From: Telmatactis stephensoni
Lineage: Eukaryota; Cnidaria; Anthozoa; Actiniaria; Isophelliidae
Direction: 5' to 3'
Length of the DNA stretch: 64,000 bases
Assembly (NCBI GenBank): GCA_029948255.1
Contig: JALIZF010001869.1
Coordinates: forward strand, 372,001 to 436,000
Part shown: piece after piece, positions 43,101-53,216 of the stretch
Numbering within the stretch: position 1 is the stretch's first letter
How the letters are laid out: each line of letters starts with the position of its first letter
Made by a program: the position numbers and the translations under genes
The notes under the pieces: generated by a model
The model's database searches: none
What the model was told of the DNA's origin: nothing
The model's input: the letters and a program-made list of their open reading frames with translations, nothing else

Positions 43101-46100
43101 GCGCCAAAACTATTTTATGTGTCAAGAGCTCCAATTTGCATGGAAAGCTCATTTTGCCACATGGTCGTTAGCAAAGATTTTTCTATTTGTGGTACCAGTC
43201 ATTGGTAGTATCCAAGTCGGAATTTTAGAGGAACTGTAAGCGAGTGTGCAAGAAAATGGTCCATCAAGGATACACTTGGTGGCTCGTCGTTCTGATCCTC
43301 CCATTCTTGATGTCTAGTCAGCAGACTATGGTTTCCACATTTGGGCTGTGTTTGCGAAACGAGGTCCAGCTGAGAGTGAGATCTACTGTTCGCTTCCCAG
43401 AGGTGTTTTCAGTGCATTGAGTGTTGACACCTGTTGACACTGGCAGCTTGCTCTAGCATGCAGATGTGGCTGTCTAGTAGTTGTTTGTTCCATGTCAAGC
43501 TGTTGAACCTCAAGTCCCACTCGGTATTAACGGGATAGAGCTCAGTCTTCTCCAGATTGTACGTAGATACTGCCGGGCTAATTTTAGTTGCGATTCATTG
43601 CGTTTTTCTTCGATTTCGCCTCATTCAATGTGAGATCAGATGCCGACGTCCAAACAAATAGACGGTATTGTAACGAGCCAGCATCTCCCAAGACTTGCCC
43701 TCGCCCTTCTTTCAGGTTTCTCCGCCGTATGACTTGGTACGAATATCGCCTTCGTCTTTGCGCCTTCAACAACCATAGCAATATCACGGACTCCATCCGA
43801 CATACCGCTCCCTAACAGAAGGCCCATAACTGATTCCCTTTTCAGTTTTCTCTAGGAAAATGGCACGTTCTCCAAATACTAGGGACGTAATTCAATCAAC
43901 AAGCAAGACTCCCGGAAGTCGAAAAAGACCCGCGCAAATATCTCGATTTCCTTTCTTCATCCATTAGCCCCGATGCCTGCGCACCAGCGGCTGCAGTGTA
44001 CAGGAAGACTGTCTCTGGGGCAAGCTCAGTCTCGTTGGCTAAATTGCCTCCCGCTTCCAAGTCGAGTCGATGTTGCTAGTCACTAGGTGTGTGACAGAGA
44101 GGAAACGTAGGTGAAAATGGTGGACCATGTCGTGGTTCTCCATCCTGAGTGTCTAGGTATTCTGCATGTGTAAATTCCTAGGTTCCTTGCACAAATGAAC
44201 CTTTGTTGGCGGTTTCACGCTCCCTAGATGATTCAACATATCTGATTTTGCTCTCTTTTTTTCTGAGTTTTGGGAGGAGGTATAATTTCTTATCAACATC
44301 TTCCTTTCAGGTTTCTACACCGTATGACTTGGTATGAGTATCGAAGGTAGTGGTAGCAGTTTCGGCGAGTGAGCGGAGGTCAAATCTCGTTCTCCCATAA
44401 CTTAATCACGCCGAGACAATGAGCGGGAGAATTTAGTAGTGAAAATGGTTTACTATTTTCACTACTAAAAAACTCCGCAAATTCGCACCACGCGTGACTA
44501 TTGATTCTTATTTCCCACGGGAATGTTTGCTTAGAATGTTCTGCATTGCCACGCTTTCTCATTGGCCCATATAAGAGTTAATTCTGTCCATTTCGAGAGC
44601 ATTTCGACAAAGTCTCCATCAAGGCCTCTTCAAAGATTTCTTCGACCCACCCTCCTCCCCTTCGGCGACGCCGCACCCATGAAATTTTGGTGACTCGGGA
44701 TATCTCGAATTTCGCGATTTTAACTCATAAATTCCGCAATTCCACAAAGTCTCAGCAGAGTAATAACATTCCCACGCGTCGTTTTGTATTCCATAGTCAG
44801 TAGACAGTAAAGCAAGTAAGTAGTTCATTCCAATCCAATAGTTGTAAATTGAAGTTCTGTCTGGCGATTCTGAAGAACAATTTCTTAGTCCTCATCACTG
44901 CCACCTTAATTTTTTCTTCGTTCAATTATGCAAACACTTCCTTGGTTAGATCCTGATATTGATTTCTAGACCAAGCACCATTTAACTATAATGCAATACA
45001 GTGTAAATTAAAACTGTTTTGCAGCGTTATTCACCGGAAAATTGCGAAATTAAAGTGAGTTACGATTTGATTTTTCGCCACTTTGCGTCTCTGTCGCGAA
45101 CATTCGACCTCCAAAATCGCGAAACAATCTTGTCGCGAAAATTTCATGAAATAAGGTACGTCGCTCCGCGTTTCGCTCATTGCCTCGGTCAAATCTCGTT
45201 CTCCCATAACTTAATCACGCCGAGACAATGAGCGGGAGAATTTAGTAGTGAAAATGGTTTACTATATATAGTCTGTACTGTGTGCATATGATTTCACCGG
45301 CTCGACAGCTTTCCTAGCCTCTACTGACATAATGTTTAAGAAGAACGCCGAAAGAACTTAGCTAAAGGCTAATCATTAAATGCAATTAAGTTACAAATTT
45401 GTAGTTATATATTTGTAAGATACTTATGGTTATAAAGAATGTTCTCACGTACTCTTCGTACAATCACTAAACTATAAGTTTTAATTTTTGAAACCTGCAA
45501 AATAAATTATTTAACTTAACTGACATTTGAAGCGCCTTCGTGCTTTGCCTGATTATGCATCGGGATTATCCTGGACAGAGGATGTAGAATTTTCTTACTT
45601 ATTCGTTCCGAAAATCTTCAGTGACGATCATCCAAATTGAAAACCATCAAGATGCGCGCGCGTAATTTCTTGATGTCACAAAGAAGCTTCAGCACCAAAA
45701 AATGCCCACGAAAATTGATTCTTTTATTTATTCTCTTTATTTATCGATAAAACCATTCTATAGATTACTGAGCTTTGATTGGTTGTCTTGGCTCTCTGAG
45801 GACGTGAACAAACACATTACCATCACAATGAAACTTCGCCGAATAGACTACCCCGATTAGACATTATATTTATTAAGTGTCTAGGTAGCGCAGCGGTCTA
45901 AGGTGATATCTAAAGGTATGGATTAGGGTCCGGATATCGTCTCCCTCCCTGGCCTTCGGGCTAAGGCAACTGTTATATGTAGCACCGGGATAGCGTGGAT
46001 GGGGCCGAAATCTTCATCCGTAACGTAAGTCGATTCGATGTCTCAGCTTCTCAGAATGTCTCGGGAGAATCGTCCCAAAATTTAACTATTTTTTCCCTAT

Positions 46101-46750
46101 TTTTCACTTGTTTATTTTTCCTTTGTTCTGTTTCCGGGGGGGGGTGCCAATTTTGGTGTTACAGGTTCGAGCCTTGTCGGCGCCAAAAATTATTGTCTTT
46201 TTTTTCTCTTTTTTTCTTTTCTTGTTCTTTTTACTTCTCTTTTCTTTTCTTTTTCTTTTTCTTTCTCGTTTTTTCTTCGAATAATTCGATTCCAGCCAGC
46301 CTAGTCCCCAGGCTTTCCCGTCTCGTTTCTAAACGTGCGCTCGCAGAGGAACGCCTGGGTACTAGGCTGGATTCCAGCATTTTTTAATTTGAGTATTTTC
46401 AAATATTTCTGATTTATCATTAATCTATGAATACCTTTATTTTGGATCGTACCATCGTGAGATTTTACCCAAAATATCGAATATCTTTTTACTCGGAATG
46501 TCCGACTTGTCGCGTCCGTGAGAGACTGGAACTAGCGACAACTCGGAAGCGACAACTCGGAAGCCAAACTGAAGAAAGAAATCAGTGACCCTTATGGGCT
46601 TCCGTATTAAGACTATTAAGGTCAGTGATTCCCGGCCTCGTTTTGCACCGCGCACTTTTCAGCGCATGTTTCGAAAATCTCAGGATTACGACTGTGATTG
46701 ATTGATTGATTGATCGACTGTGATTGATTGATTGATTGATCGATCGACTG

Positions 46751-46785
<35 letters not shown>

Positions 46786-49700
46786 CTGTGATTGATTGAT
46801 TGATTGAGTTATGATTGTGAGCATTTTCATTGAAATCACGTGTAAAAATGCTATAAAACGCAATTCGGAACGTTCATTTTTCTAAACTTTGGAGTGATCA
46901 GTAGATGGCGATATTTGCAAATCTCGCCCCAGCCCTCTCTCGGAAAAGCGTCGTCGTTTTTAGCCCGATTATGAGTATGTAGCAACAGTAATTATAGATC
47001 GGTATTGGGGTTGCTGCTAAATTTAATTCGTGCATGGTTGGATGGTGGGATTTCAGAACCCCCGGGGGTACTCCCTATATTGGTGTGCTAGGGGGTTGAA
47101 ATCGCCGATTTGGTATTTTTTAGGGGTCGTCAGAGAAAATCCAAGGTTTTTCAGAAAAGATGGTATTTTTTAGGGGTACAAAATAAACGAGACGATTCTT
47201 TTTAACTTGCTTTGAATTAGTGCTGTTCGATTGTTTTCTTTGTTAGTTTTTTGTTTGATTTTTTAGGGGTATTTTTGAGCTGTTAGGTATTTTTTAGGGT
47301 CGAAAATTTTGGCATTTGGGTATTTTTAGGGTACGTTTTGGAGGTTTCCGACGATCATCCCAAGCGTTTTGACCCCGAAGAACCCCCCCGGGTCAGAACC
47401 CTATTAAGGACTCTCAAGACATAGCAATGTGTGTTGTCCTGTCAACATTAAATCTTTTGCAATAATGAAGCGCACACTTACATCCGTCAAGTTTGTGAAA
47501 TCCTGATCACCCAAATAAGGTCGATAACCAAAAGCAAACTTGAAGGCCTCTAAAATGCGATGATAGGTCAGTATTGACTTCTTGGTATCAAGCCTGTCTG
47601 CTGGACTCATCTTGTAACCTAGAACGTAGAACAACAGGATTGACAAGCAGTTACGATTGCATATTCTATCAGTTAACAATCATATTGTTGTGTATTCTTC
47701 GATAAGAGGATATATACGAAACACTAATATTAATTGACCAAGATCACAAAAAAAAGAAACGTGTGTTCTTACATAGACAGTGGATATGGGAGAAGCCTGC
47801 TTCATTTACCCAGAAACTACAAATTAAGACCAGCGTATACGTATACATAATGATGCAAATTTTCTTGCAATATTGCGCGAGACCACAGAGATGCACGGTC
47901 TAAGACTTAAGATCGAGTTCTACTTCTGCAACCTCTTGTACAATGTTGCGCGCAAAGTTTCAGGTTAAGGCGGCGAAATACGAGACACAAGAACCCTCAA
48001 CTTGTCGCGCAACATTGTTGCGTTGCAGGTTTTTGATCGATGTTGCGCGTTTTTCACCTCGCGATCTCAACTTGTCACGCAACAAAAAATTGAGACCGCG
48101 AGGTGAAAAACGCGCAACATCGATCAAAAACCTGCAACGCAACAATGTTGCGCGACAAGTTGAGGGTTTTGTGTCTCGTATTTCGTCACCTTTAATGATC
48201 AAAGTCTACTCCTTTCTGCAAATTCGCACCGGCCGTTGCGCGCAGCATTGCAGGGGTTGACACACGGTGCAACTCCTTGTTCTTAAATCGTCTGTCCGGG
48301 CCTCAAGCTGAAAGGCTGAAAGGACGAACGAACTTTAAAAAATCCTAACGCCTCAGTTTTGCAATGACGTATAACCAAAAAAGGTTTACTTCGACGAAGA
48401 GCCTAAAGGTTGAAACATCATCCAAATACATGCATGTTCTTTTATCACTCCATCTTCATATATAAACTAACGCAGTCATAACTAGTTCACTCACTATAGC
48501 TTCCATATATTACAGATAAACGTAATTAACTCACAAACGAAACCTTTCTATGTATTACCTTTGAGGATATTAAAAATCAAAGCTAACAGAGCACCACCTG
48601 AAGGTAAAGGCGTAGTGAACCATACATCTGTATCCAGTATACTTGTGATAGGACTTCGAACTTTCACAGTATAGTTTTTCATATCCTGTAGGGTTATTAT
48701 ACCGCCATTATTCTGTACGTCCTGAACAATTTGCTGCGCTAGTTTACCATTGTAGAAATCATCTGGGTTATCTCGTATTATTTCCAGTGTTTTTGCTAGT
48801 TTGGTAAGGTCCATGACGTCCCCTTTCTTCATGAATTCACCATTAGGTTTAACAAAAACCTCTCTGTAAGGAAAATAGCGAACTTCAGATGTGACTACGA
48901 GTACGAGATTGAGTACGAGTACGAGTTTTTAAATTGGCCTTGCGTGAGTTGTTGATACTGAACCGTAGTCCTGTACATAGATTGAAACATTAATTGTAAG
49001 AAATGGAAAATTGGCTATGATTCGGTATCAACATCCCACACAAGACCAATTTAAAAACTCGTACTCGTACTCAATCTCGTACTCGTTGTCAAATCTGAAG
49101 TTCACTATTAATGACATAGCGAAAAACATGTTTAATAGGCCATATGTACTAACAGATCACGTGACCCTATCTCCCCTAAATCAAGCGGCACCGTCAAAAT
49201 GAACGCTAGAAATAGTAAGTGCACCTTGATATAAATAAAAGTGCATCAGCTCATAAGATGTAATACAGGAGAGATGACAATAAATTTAAGATAGGATATC
49301 TTCTTAAGATTCGTCTGGAAAAACGCGCGTTGGATGGCAATCTCGAGCCATCCAACACACTTTTCCAAACAAATCTTAAGAAAATATCTAATCTAGTCGG
49401 AAATGCTCACTTTCAGTTTGACTCTTAAAAGGGACAACAGTGGGCGTGACTCAAGCTATTTTTACCCTTAAGAGGTAGGATCACAAAATTAGTACATTAC
49501 ATGGTATATTTTACCTTAGTCCAGGGTCATTGAAGATAAACCTTTTAGTATTCATCATGGCTCTGTAAGTAGCTGTGCTTAACGGTACACCATTTTTAGC
49601 TAAGTCGATGGATGGTTGAACCAAGTCGCGCCATTGAAGCTGACCGTACCTCTTCCAAGCTTGGTGAAATCCCTTTACTTCACCTGGAACCCCCGAAGCA

Positions 49701-51066
49701 TACAGGCCTAAAAATTGGATTATTCGTATATACATCTGATCATTATTATTTTTTCTATGCAAACATAATAGATAGACTAGCCTAATTATGGCAATAATGT
49801 CTTCCCTGGAATAGTTTAGAGTGTTTCAGCGATTCTCAATCGCACACCTTCCAATGGCTTTCTCTCGTTCGAAAGCGTTTTTCTTTCGCTAAACAACTTT
49901 AAAGTTAATATACAATTACAACAACAACAGTCGAGAGGAGCAGTATTTGTGCAAATGAAAACAAAGGAACATCTGATATATAATTGTTCATGCCATAAAG
50001 AGAGCATAGCCTGGAAATAGACATACGCGCGCGTGTCACGTGATGTGACGTTCTGCGTCACGTGATGTGACGTACTTGCTGGTTCGCTTTCAGGCTATTT
50101 TTAGATCTGTTATCGACCGCAACCCTCTTGTGCGCATGCGCACTGAAATTGTTTTTGCGTTTGCTACTATTCCATGATCGAGCTCAGGAGTTTTAAAATC
50201 AACCCAAATGTGCCAGGGTAATGCCTCAGTTGTAATTTGAAAGCTTAAGCGGGTCAGCAGTTAACCCAGGATTAACTGAAATCAATGTTTTTTATTGAAC
50301 TATGGGTTTAGTGCTAATCCGCTTTCGACAAGAGACCATAATACTAAGAGAGCGAAGCTCAGTATTGATGTCTGTGCGATGTTCGTGGCGGCCAAGGCTA
50401 TTTTTAGTAACTTCGCCATCGCGCGCGCAAGGCCCTCAAACAATAGAACTTGATTTTTGACGTGCGCGCGGACGGGACCGTTTGTTTCGGCATTTGATTT
50501 CTATTGTTTAAGAGCCTTGCGCGCGCGATTGCGAAATTACTAAAAATAGCCTTAGTCGCCACGGACATCGCACAGACATCAATACTGAGTTTCGCTCTCT
50601 TAGTATTATGGTCTCTTGCTTTCGAACAATTGAGCCCTGGTTATGCTTTTCTGATGCCATTTTAACGCACTACGTACCTCGTTGGCTACTCCGACTACTC
50701 ATATTGACGTACATAGTGGTGTTAGCGGCACCAGGAGCCACCTCACGAAAATCAAACACTTGAGCAGACCTTGTTGCTCTTTGATAAACCAACATAAATC
50801 CACCTCCACCGATCCCTGATGAATGCATGTTCATTACACCAAGACAGAACATTACAGCTATGGCAGAATCAACAGCCGAACCATTTATCTTGAGAATATC
50901 TCGTCCTATTTCTGAACATTTGCCATGATCTGCTGCGATCACAGCTTGCTTGTAAGGGCCACTACGGTCATGTAATTTGTTTAGTTTACGCAGACACAAG
51001 ATGAGAAGAACCGCGACCAAAATGTGGACGCAAATGAAAATCACCGATCCACAGAGAATTCGCTTG
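34122..51066 (-). CDS. gamma-glutamyltransferase (first coding exon not found)
   Basis: Type II membrane ectoenzyme that moves or hydrolyses the gamma-glutamyl group of glutathione. Seven minus-strand exons found: 50678-51066, 49515-49707, 48559-48863, 47482-47618, 37123-37316, 35853-36099, 34122-34391. They join in phase to 577 residues. A membrane anchor (VHILVAVLLILCL) is near the start; the family motifs GIGGGGFMLVY and FREVAPG (the arginine that binds the substrate carboxylate) follow, then VPGEVKGF, STTHMSL with the nucleophile threonine, VTTTINFYFG, GAAGG and the C-terminal RKGG. The first exon found begins after a TTTTTCAG acceptor with one base completing a codon, so a small upstream exon with the ATG is missing; I could not place it. 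The fourth intron is 10.2 kb. Confidence 0.9.
34500..34600. repeat. (AAC)n/(CAAA)n low-complexity tract
   Basis: In the last transferase intron; the minus-strand hydrophobic open frame (runs of Leu and Phe) is a by-product of this tract. Confidence 0.85.
34696..35101. mobile_element. second copy of the TA-flanked MITE, interrupted
   Basis: The same 25-base terminal repeats GAGTACAAACACTAAAAGTGTGCAA as at 19261-19395, TA at both ends, reverse orientation. Its middle is split by another element at 34801-35055. Confidence 0.85.
34801..35055. mobile_element. 255-bp element nested in the MITE, 6-bp target duplication
   Basis: Terminal inverted repeats CAGGCTCGTAACATGGTATA are exact. The flanking CTATTT is duplicated (34795-34800 and 35056-35061), and the interrupted MITE realigns with the intact copy when the insert and one CTATTT are removed. 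The inside is made of TGATCCCTGA-type tandem units. No coding. Confidence 0.85.
35301..35474 (-). mobile_element. tRNA-derived SINE, copy 2
   Basis: Minus-strand tRNA-like head at 35474-35397, with A box GGTGGCCGAGCGG and B box CGTTCGATCCC, long-variable-arm spacing as in Ser/Leu tRNAs. The body GGGTTTTTTCTCCGGGTTCTCC is shared with 17640-17806. Confidence 0.75.
35853..37316 (-). CDS. transferase catalytic exons (37123-37316 and 35853-36099)
   Basis: The upstream exon carries the processing site and nucleophile (GSTTHMS; the family usually has GGTAHLS or similar) and the substrate-contacting TIN. The downstream exon reads MNSQMNDF where human GGT1 has NNEMDDF, and PLSAS where it has PLSSM. 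Both oxyanion glycines (AAGG) are kept. By family knowledge the Glu and second Ser contact the gamma-glutamyl amino and carboxylate groups; here they are Gln and Ala. Gene context does not say whether activity or specificity is altered. Confidence 0.7.
36100..37122. other. transferase intron, nothing recognised
   Basis: AT-rich intronic DNA between two catalytic exons; no repeat structure or coding frame I can support. Confidence 0.45.
37555..37775 (+). repeat. dispersed repeat, copy 2
   Basis: Partner of 4995-5215, same orientation, inside the 10.2 kb transferase intron. Confidence 0.75.
38001..38191 (+). repeat. 191-bp duplicated segment, copy 1
   Basis: Identical by eye to 44453-44643, from CTATTTTCACTACTAAAAAACTC to CAAAGATTTCTTC. 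No coding. The two copies lie 6.45 kb apart in the same intron. Confidence 0.85.
39105..39750. repeat. minisatellite, 25-bp unit
   Basis: Tandem units of TATGGCCGTGTGTCGGCATAGTAAA, near perfect at 39595-39700 and degenerate outward, with longer variants that include CAAGTTTGGCATCCAAAAGTGA-like spacers in the left half. Open frames across it (ADTRPYL or PTHGHIY repeats) are artefacts. Confidence 0.9.
39751..40647. other. transferase intron, nothing recognised
   Basis: Mixed-composition intronic DNA, with short open frames but no family signature or repeat ends. Confidence 0.4.
40648..40996. repeat. foldback element, about 350 bp
   Basis: AAAGGCCCTCTTTGATGAAAATC and ATTGGAAAC at the left are mirrored by ATTTCCAATTTTAATTTATTTTCATC and GTACCTCTTT at the right. 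TAGTTAAATAACTA sits inside. No coding. Confidence 0.6.
41255..41740 (+). mobile_element. LINE 3' end with (TAC)n tail
   Basis: Frames read RFHTVSYGKHSLRFLGPQLW and, after a frameshift, LGAFKSMIRKRDITSL then CGRECHLCLS, the usual end of a CR1/L2-type reverse transcriptase. A roughly 280-bp 3' UTR ends TTTAATAAAGATT followed by eight ACT units at 41714-41738. 5' truncated. Confidence 0.75.
41741..43255. other. transferase intron, nothing firm
   Basis: No supported gene. Two diverged related blocks are seen: TTAAACGAGATACCAGCTTTTACATTTCTTGG near 42815 and TTAAACGAGATATCAGCTTTCCAATG near 43010, which look like a local segment duplication of about 200 bp. Confidence 0.45.
43256..43815 (+). pseudogene. 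possible relic of a secreted or receptor gene
   Basis: An ATG at 43256 opens a signal-peptide-like stretch (YTWWLVVLILPFLMSS) and a 54-codon frame. A neighbouring frame reads DYGFHIWAVFAKRGPAES, and at about 43700 a frame gives MTWYEYRLRLCAFNNHSN, which resembles a fibronectin type III strand pair. No splice sites join these convincingly. A weakly matching segment (AGTGTGCAAGAAAAT through ACTTGGTGGC) occurs at about 20255-20310. Tentative. Confidence 0.25.
44378..44456 (+). repeat. 79-bp direct repeat, left copy
   Basis: Identical by eye to 45187-45265. Its 3' end (AGTAGTGAAAATGGTTTACT) runs straight into the 191-bp duplicate, forming a small ATTTTCACTACTA palindrome at the junction. Confidence 0.85.
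44453..44643 (+). repeat. 191-bp duplicated segment, copy 2
   Basis: Partner of 38001-38191. Right after it the sequence differs (GACCCACCC versus TCTTGGTTT), so the shared boundary is sharp. Confidence 0.85.
45187..45265 (+). repeat. 79-bp direct repeat, right copy
   Basis: With 44378-44456 it brackets about 730 bp. CGCTCATTGCCTCGG just upstream pairs with CCGAGACAATGAGCG inside the copy. Confidence 0.8.
45881..46185 (+). mobile_element. tRNA-like element with separated A and B boxes, copy 2
   Basis: A box TAGCGCAGCGG near the start, the central block ACCGGGATAGCGTGGATGGGG then CCGAAATCTTCATCC, and a terminal T arm ACAGGTTCGAGCCTTGT with tail CGGCGCCA, then a T run (46197-46205) as a possible Pol III stop. 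The order matches 21791-22040 on the other strand, which suggests one family. Confidence 0.55.
46297..46369. mobile_element. 73-bp MITE with 9-bp target duplication
   Basis: Inverted ends CAGCCTAGTCCCCAGGC and GCCTGGGTACTAGGCTG. GATTCCAGC is repeated exactly on both sides (46288-46296, 46370-46378). Confidence 0.85.
46690..46810. repeat. (GATT)n array with GTGATTGATT higher-order unit
   Basis: GATT blocks separated by repeated CGACTGT or GACTGT. Confidence 0.9.
47056..47398. mobile_element. TIR element related to 32800-33165
   Basis: Ends TTCAGAACCCCCGGGGG and CCCCCCCGGGTCAGAA, with TTTTTAGGGGTA-like subrepeats inside and ATTTCCGACGATCATCCC near the right end, matching TTTCCGACGAGCATACCC of the other copy. 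It ends 84 bases from a transferase exon. Confidence 0.7.
47973..48186. repeat. long inverted repeat, about 96-bp arms
   Basis: The arms pair with about two differences and a loop of about 20 bases. Motifs GTTGCGCGACAAGTTG and TGTTGCGCGTTTTTCACC are shared with 3976-4405. An outer GCGCAACATTG context (47880-48260) suggests a larger decayed TIR element around it. Confidence 0.8.
48874..49109. mobile_element. 236-bp foldback MITE touching a splice acceptor
   Basis: Ends AATAGCGAACTTCAGATGTGAC and the complement of TCTGAAGTTCACTATT. The arms carry ACGAGTACGAGATTGAGTACGAG-type subrepeats. The left end lies 10 bases from the acceptor AG of transferase exon 48559-48863. Confidence 0.8.
49289..49394. 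repeat. 106-bp foldback element
   Basis: AGATAGGATATCTTCTTAAGATT and AATCTTAAGAAAATATCTAATCT ends; the inner GTTGGATGGC / GCCATCCAAC pairs around a CTCGAG-like centre. Confidence 0.75.
50008..50094. repeat. short TIR element with tandem GTCACGTGATGTGACGT
   Basis: TAGCCTGGAAATAG and CTTTCAGGCTA ends. Inside, the 17-base GTCACGTGATGTGACGT is present twice (50035-50051, 50057-50073), each with an E-box CACGTG and a TGACGT half-site. Confidence 0.6.
50330..50618. mobile_element. 289-bp foldback MITE, about 118-bp arms
   Basis: AAGAGACCATAATACTAAGAG and its complement are the ends. The arms include TGTCTGTGCGATGT and GCGCGCGCAAGG and pair with a handful of mismatches around a centre of about 52 bases. 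Lies 60 bases outside a transferase exon. Confidence 0.8.
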
Positions 51067-53216
51067 CTGAAAAAGAGACATTATAAAAATTGGATAAATT
51101 GAAATGCTGGAAAAATTACAGGGGATATCTCTTGACTAGTGGGTATAAGGTCTCTAGGGGAGGTCCTAGGAGGTCTAGATGTAGTGTAGACACAATATTA
51201 ATGGAGGGAGAAATGGTACGAACACTAGGCCACCAACAAAGGATGTCAATTTGGGTCTAAGGGAAGTACCACAGATACCACAGAAAAAGAAAAAATCTTG
51301 GGACGAGATTACACTTTTGTCGCTGAGTTGCAAGTGACGTCACGGCAGCCAACTTCTCATTAATTAGCGTCTCGTTAGCGTCTGTTGTTTGTTTGTATAG
51401 ACGTCATTTGGTTATGAAACACAGTGATAGCGCGCAGAACCAACTGGCTAGTTTGTCTATTTTGTTCACAATATCATTTTTATCAGAAGAAAGAAATATT
51501 TATAAGCAAAACTTACTTCATTTGAATGATTCAACAATTATCTCGTCAGTAGAGTCCTGTAGTTTTAACAAAAGAGAACTAACTAGTTAAATCAATACAA
51601 TTACTTATAGATTTCCATATGTTTGTGTAGCGTATGTAGCTATTTAGCCCTGAGGGGAGAGGGAGGGGCGGGACTAGTGCAGGTGCACGCTGGTGCTTTT
51701 GTAGTGTGAGTAGTGAAAGGTTTTACTGTTATTTCTTATCACTTCAATCGAGTTTTGTTAACACTAAACAAATTATATCAGAGATTCGCTCCCTCCCCTT
51801 TTGCCCTCCCAAGCCCCTTCTCTTTCTCCTCCCGCAGCCAGTTCACAGGCTACTAAGCTAAGAGTTTCTTATTTCCTCTTTCATTGCAGCTATACAGGTA
51901 AGTATATATGGAAAGCCAAAAGATTTTGAAAAACGATCCAAGAGAAAAAATTGTAACATTATAAATCGTCCAATATATAACAATATCATAGTAAATCTAC
52001 CAATAAGATAGCGGAACTACATACACATAGAAAATTAGCAAATTAAGGCAATTTAACGCTGTTTGATAAAAATTAACTGCAAATTAACGCTGTTTGATGT
52101 TCGCCCGCCTTTTGCGCGCGCTAAAATGTTTAAATTAAAAATATGAATACTTTGACCGCGCACTTACTCACTACCAAGTGCGAAATGAAAATGGCTTCCA
52201 GTGCGCGCCCTGAATACCCAGCGGGATCTTTGCTTTGTTATTTGAACCTTGCACATTAGTAAACAGAAAAAATGGGGATTGATGGTTCCAGATGTTTAAA
52301 AACACAATAAATTTATGCCACAGATGTACCCTATCCCTTACCGACAGTTAGGATAAGGGAAGTAGCCATGCAATTTAAATTCAAAGTACTCGATTAATGG
52401 GACTTTCCTATCAACTACTCTAACTCTCTGTATCTGATAGAAGTAAAATTGATATATCTGAAAGAGCTCCGCATATAGTCTTGTCTATATATATACTTTA
52501 TAGCTAAATAAATGAACTATAGTTAAATGTTAATGATAATTAGTCATGCACTGATCAGCTTGTTACAGGACATAAATTACGAATGTTAACTTTTTCCGTT
52601 TTCCAGATCAGCTGCTTTGAAAGGAAACGACTTGGAAATTGTGACAACAAATTCTGGTCGAACGCCTTATATAATTAGTCGTTTTCCATTGACAACCCAG
52701 TTACAAGCCCTTGATTCCAAACCTAAAATACTCAACACAGTACCTTAATTGCTCCAAATCTAGCGTAGCTTTGTCTTCTACAGGACACTGTGTCCAACAT
52801 AGTTTTCAGGCTTTTGAAGAAACGCCTTCTATGGATCAACTGAGCTTGATAACATGATCTCTTGCAAACTCCTATGTTTCTTGAAGATATTTCTTTAATT
52901 CAGCTACAAAGTAAATTAAGTGGAGCATTATTAGAATTGCCGATCCATTTCGATTGTACCTGGTGTCAATTCATACATACTGAATCAAGTACCAGTCCGA
53001 CCTATGTCATATAATGAACAGTATATATGCATGAAAGAATAAACGCCACTCTCTAACCAAGAACCATAAAGTCGGACAGGTTTTTGTATTCTTTACTCCG
53101 CCAACTGATTTATGTGGTCGACTTTTTGACCCCGCGCCAAAGCTCTTATCTAACTTTAGTGATACCATTTCTGGGTACTGGTTTTGATTCCTTTATTTGC
53201 TTCGATTTGTCAAACC
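51067..53216. other. transferase 5' side and intergenic region
   Basis: It should hold the first transferase exon and promoter (minus strand), but no ATG-containing exon ending in the required phase stood out. No repeat with clear ends. Confidence 0.4.

Noticed and set aside
47943..48260. Open frames on both strands across 47960-48260
   Set aside because: Mirror images caused by the long inverted repeat.
51893..51905. TTGCAG-8 bases-GTAAGT as a micro-exon
   Set aside because: On the plus strand with no surrounding plus-strand gene; chance match to splice consensus.
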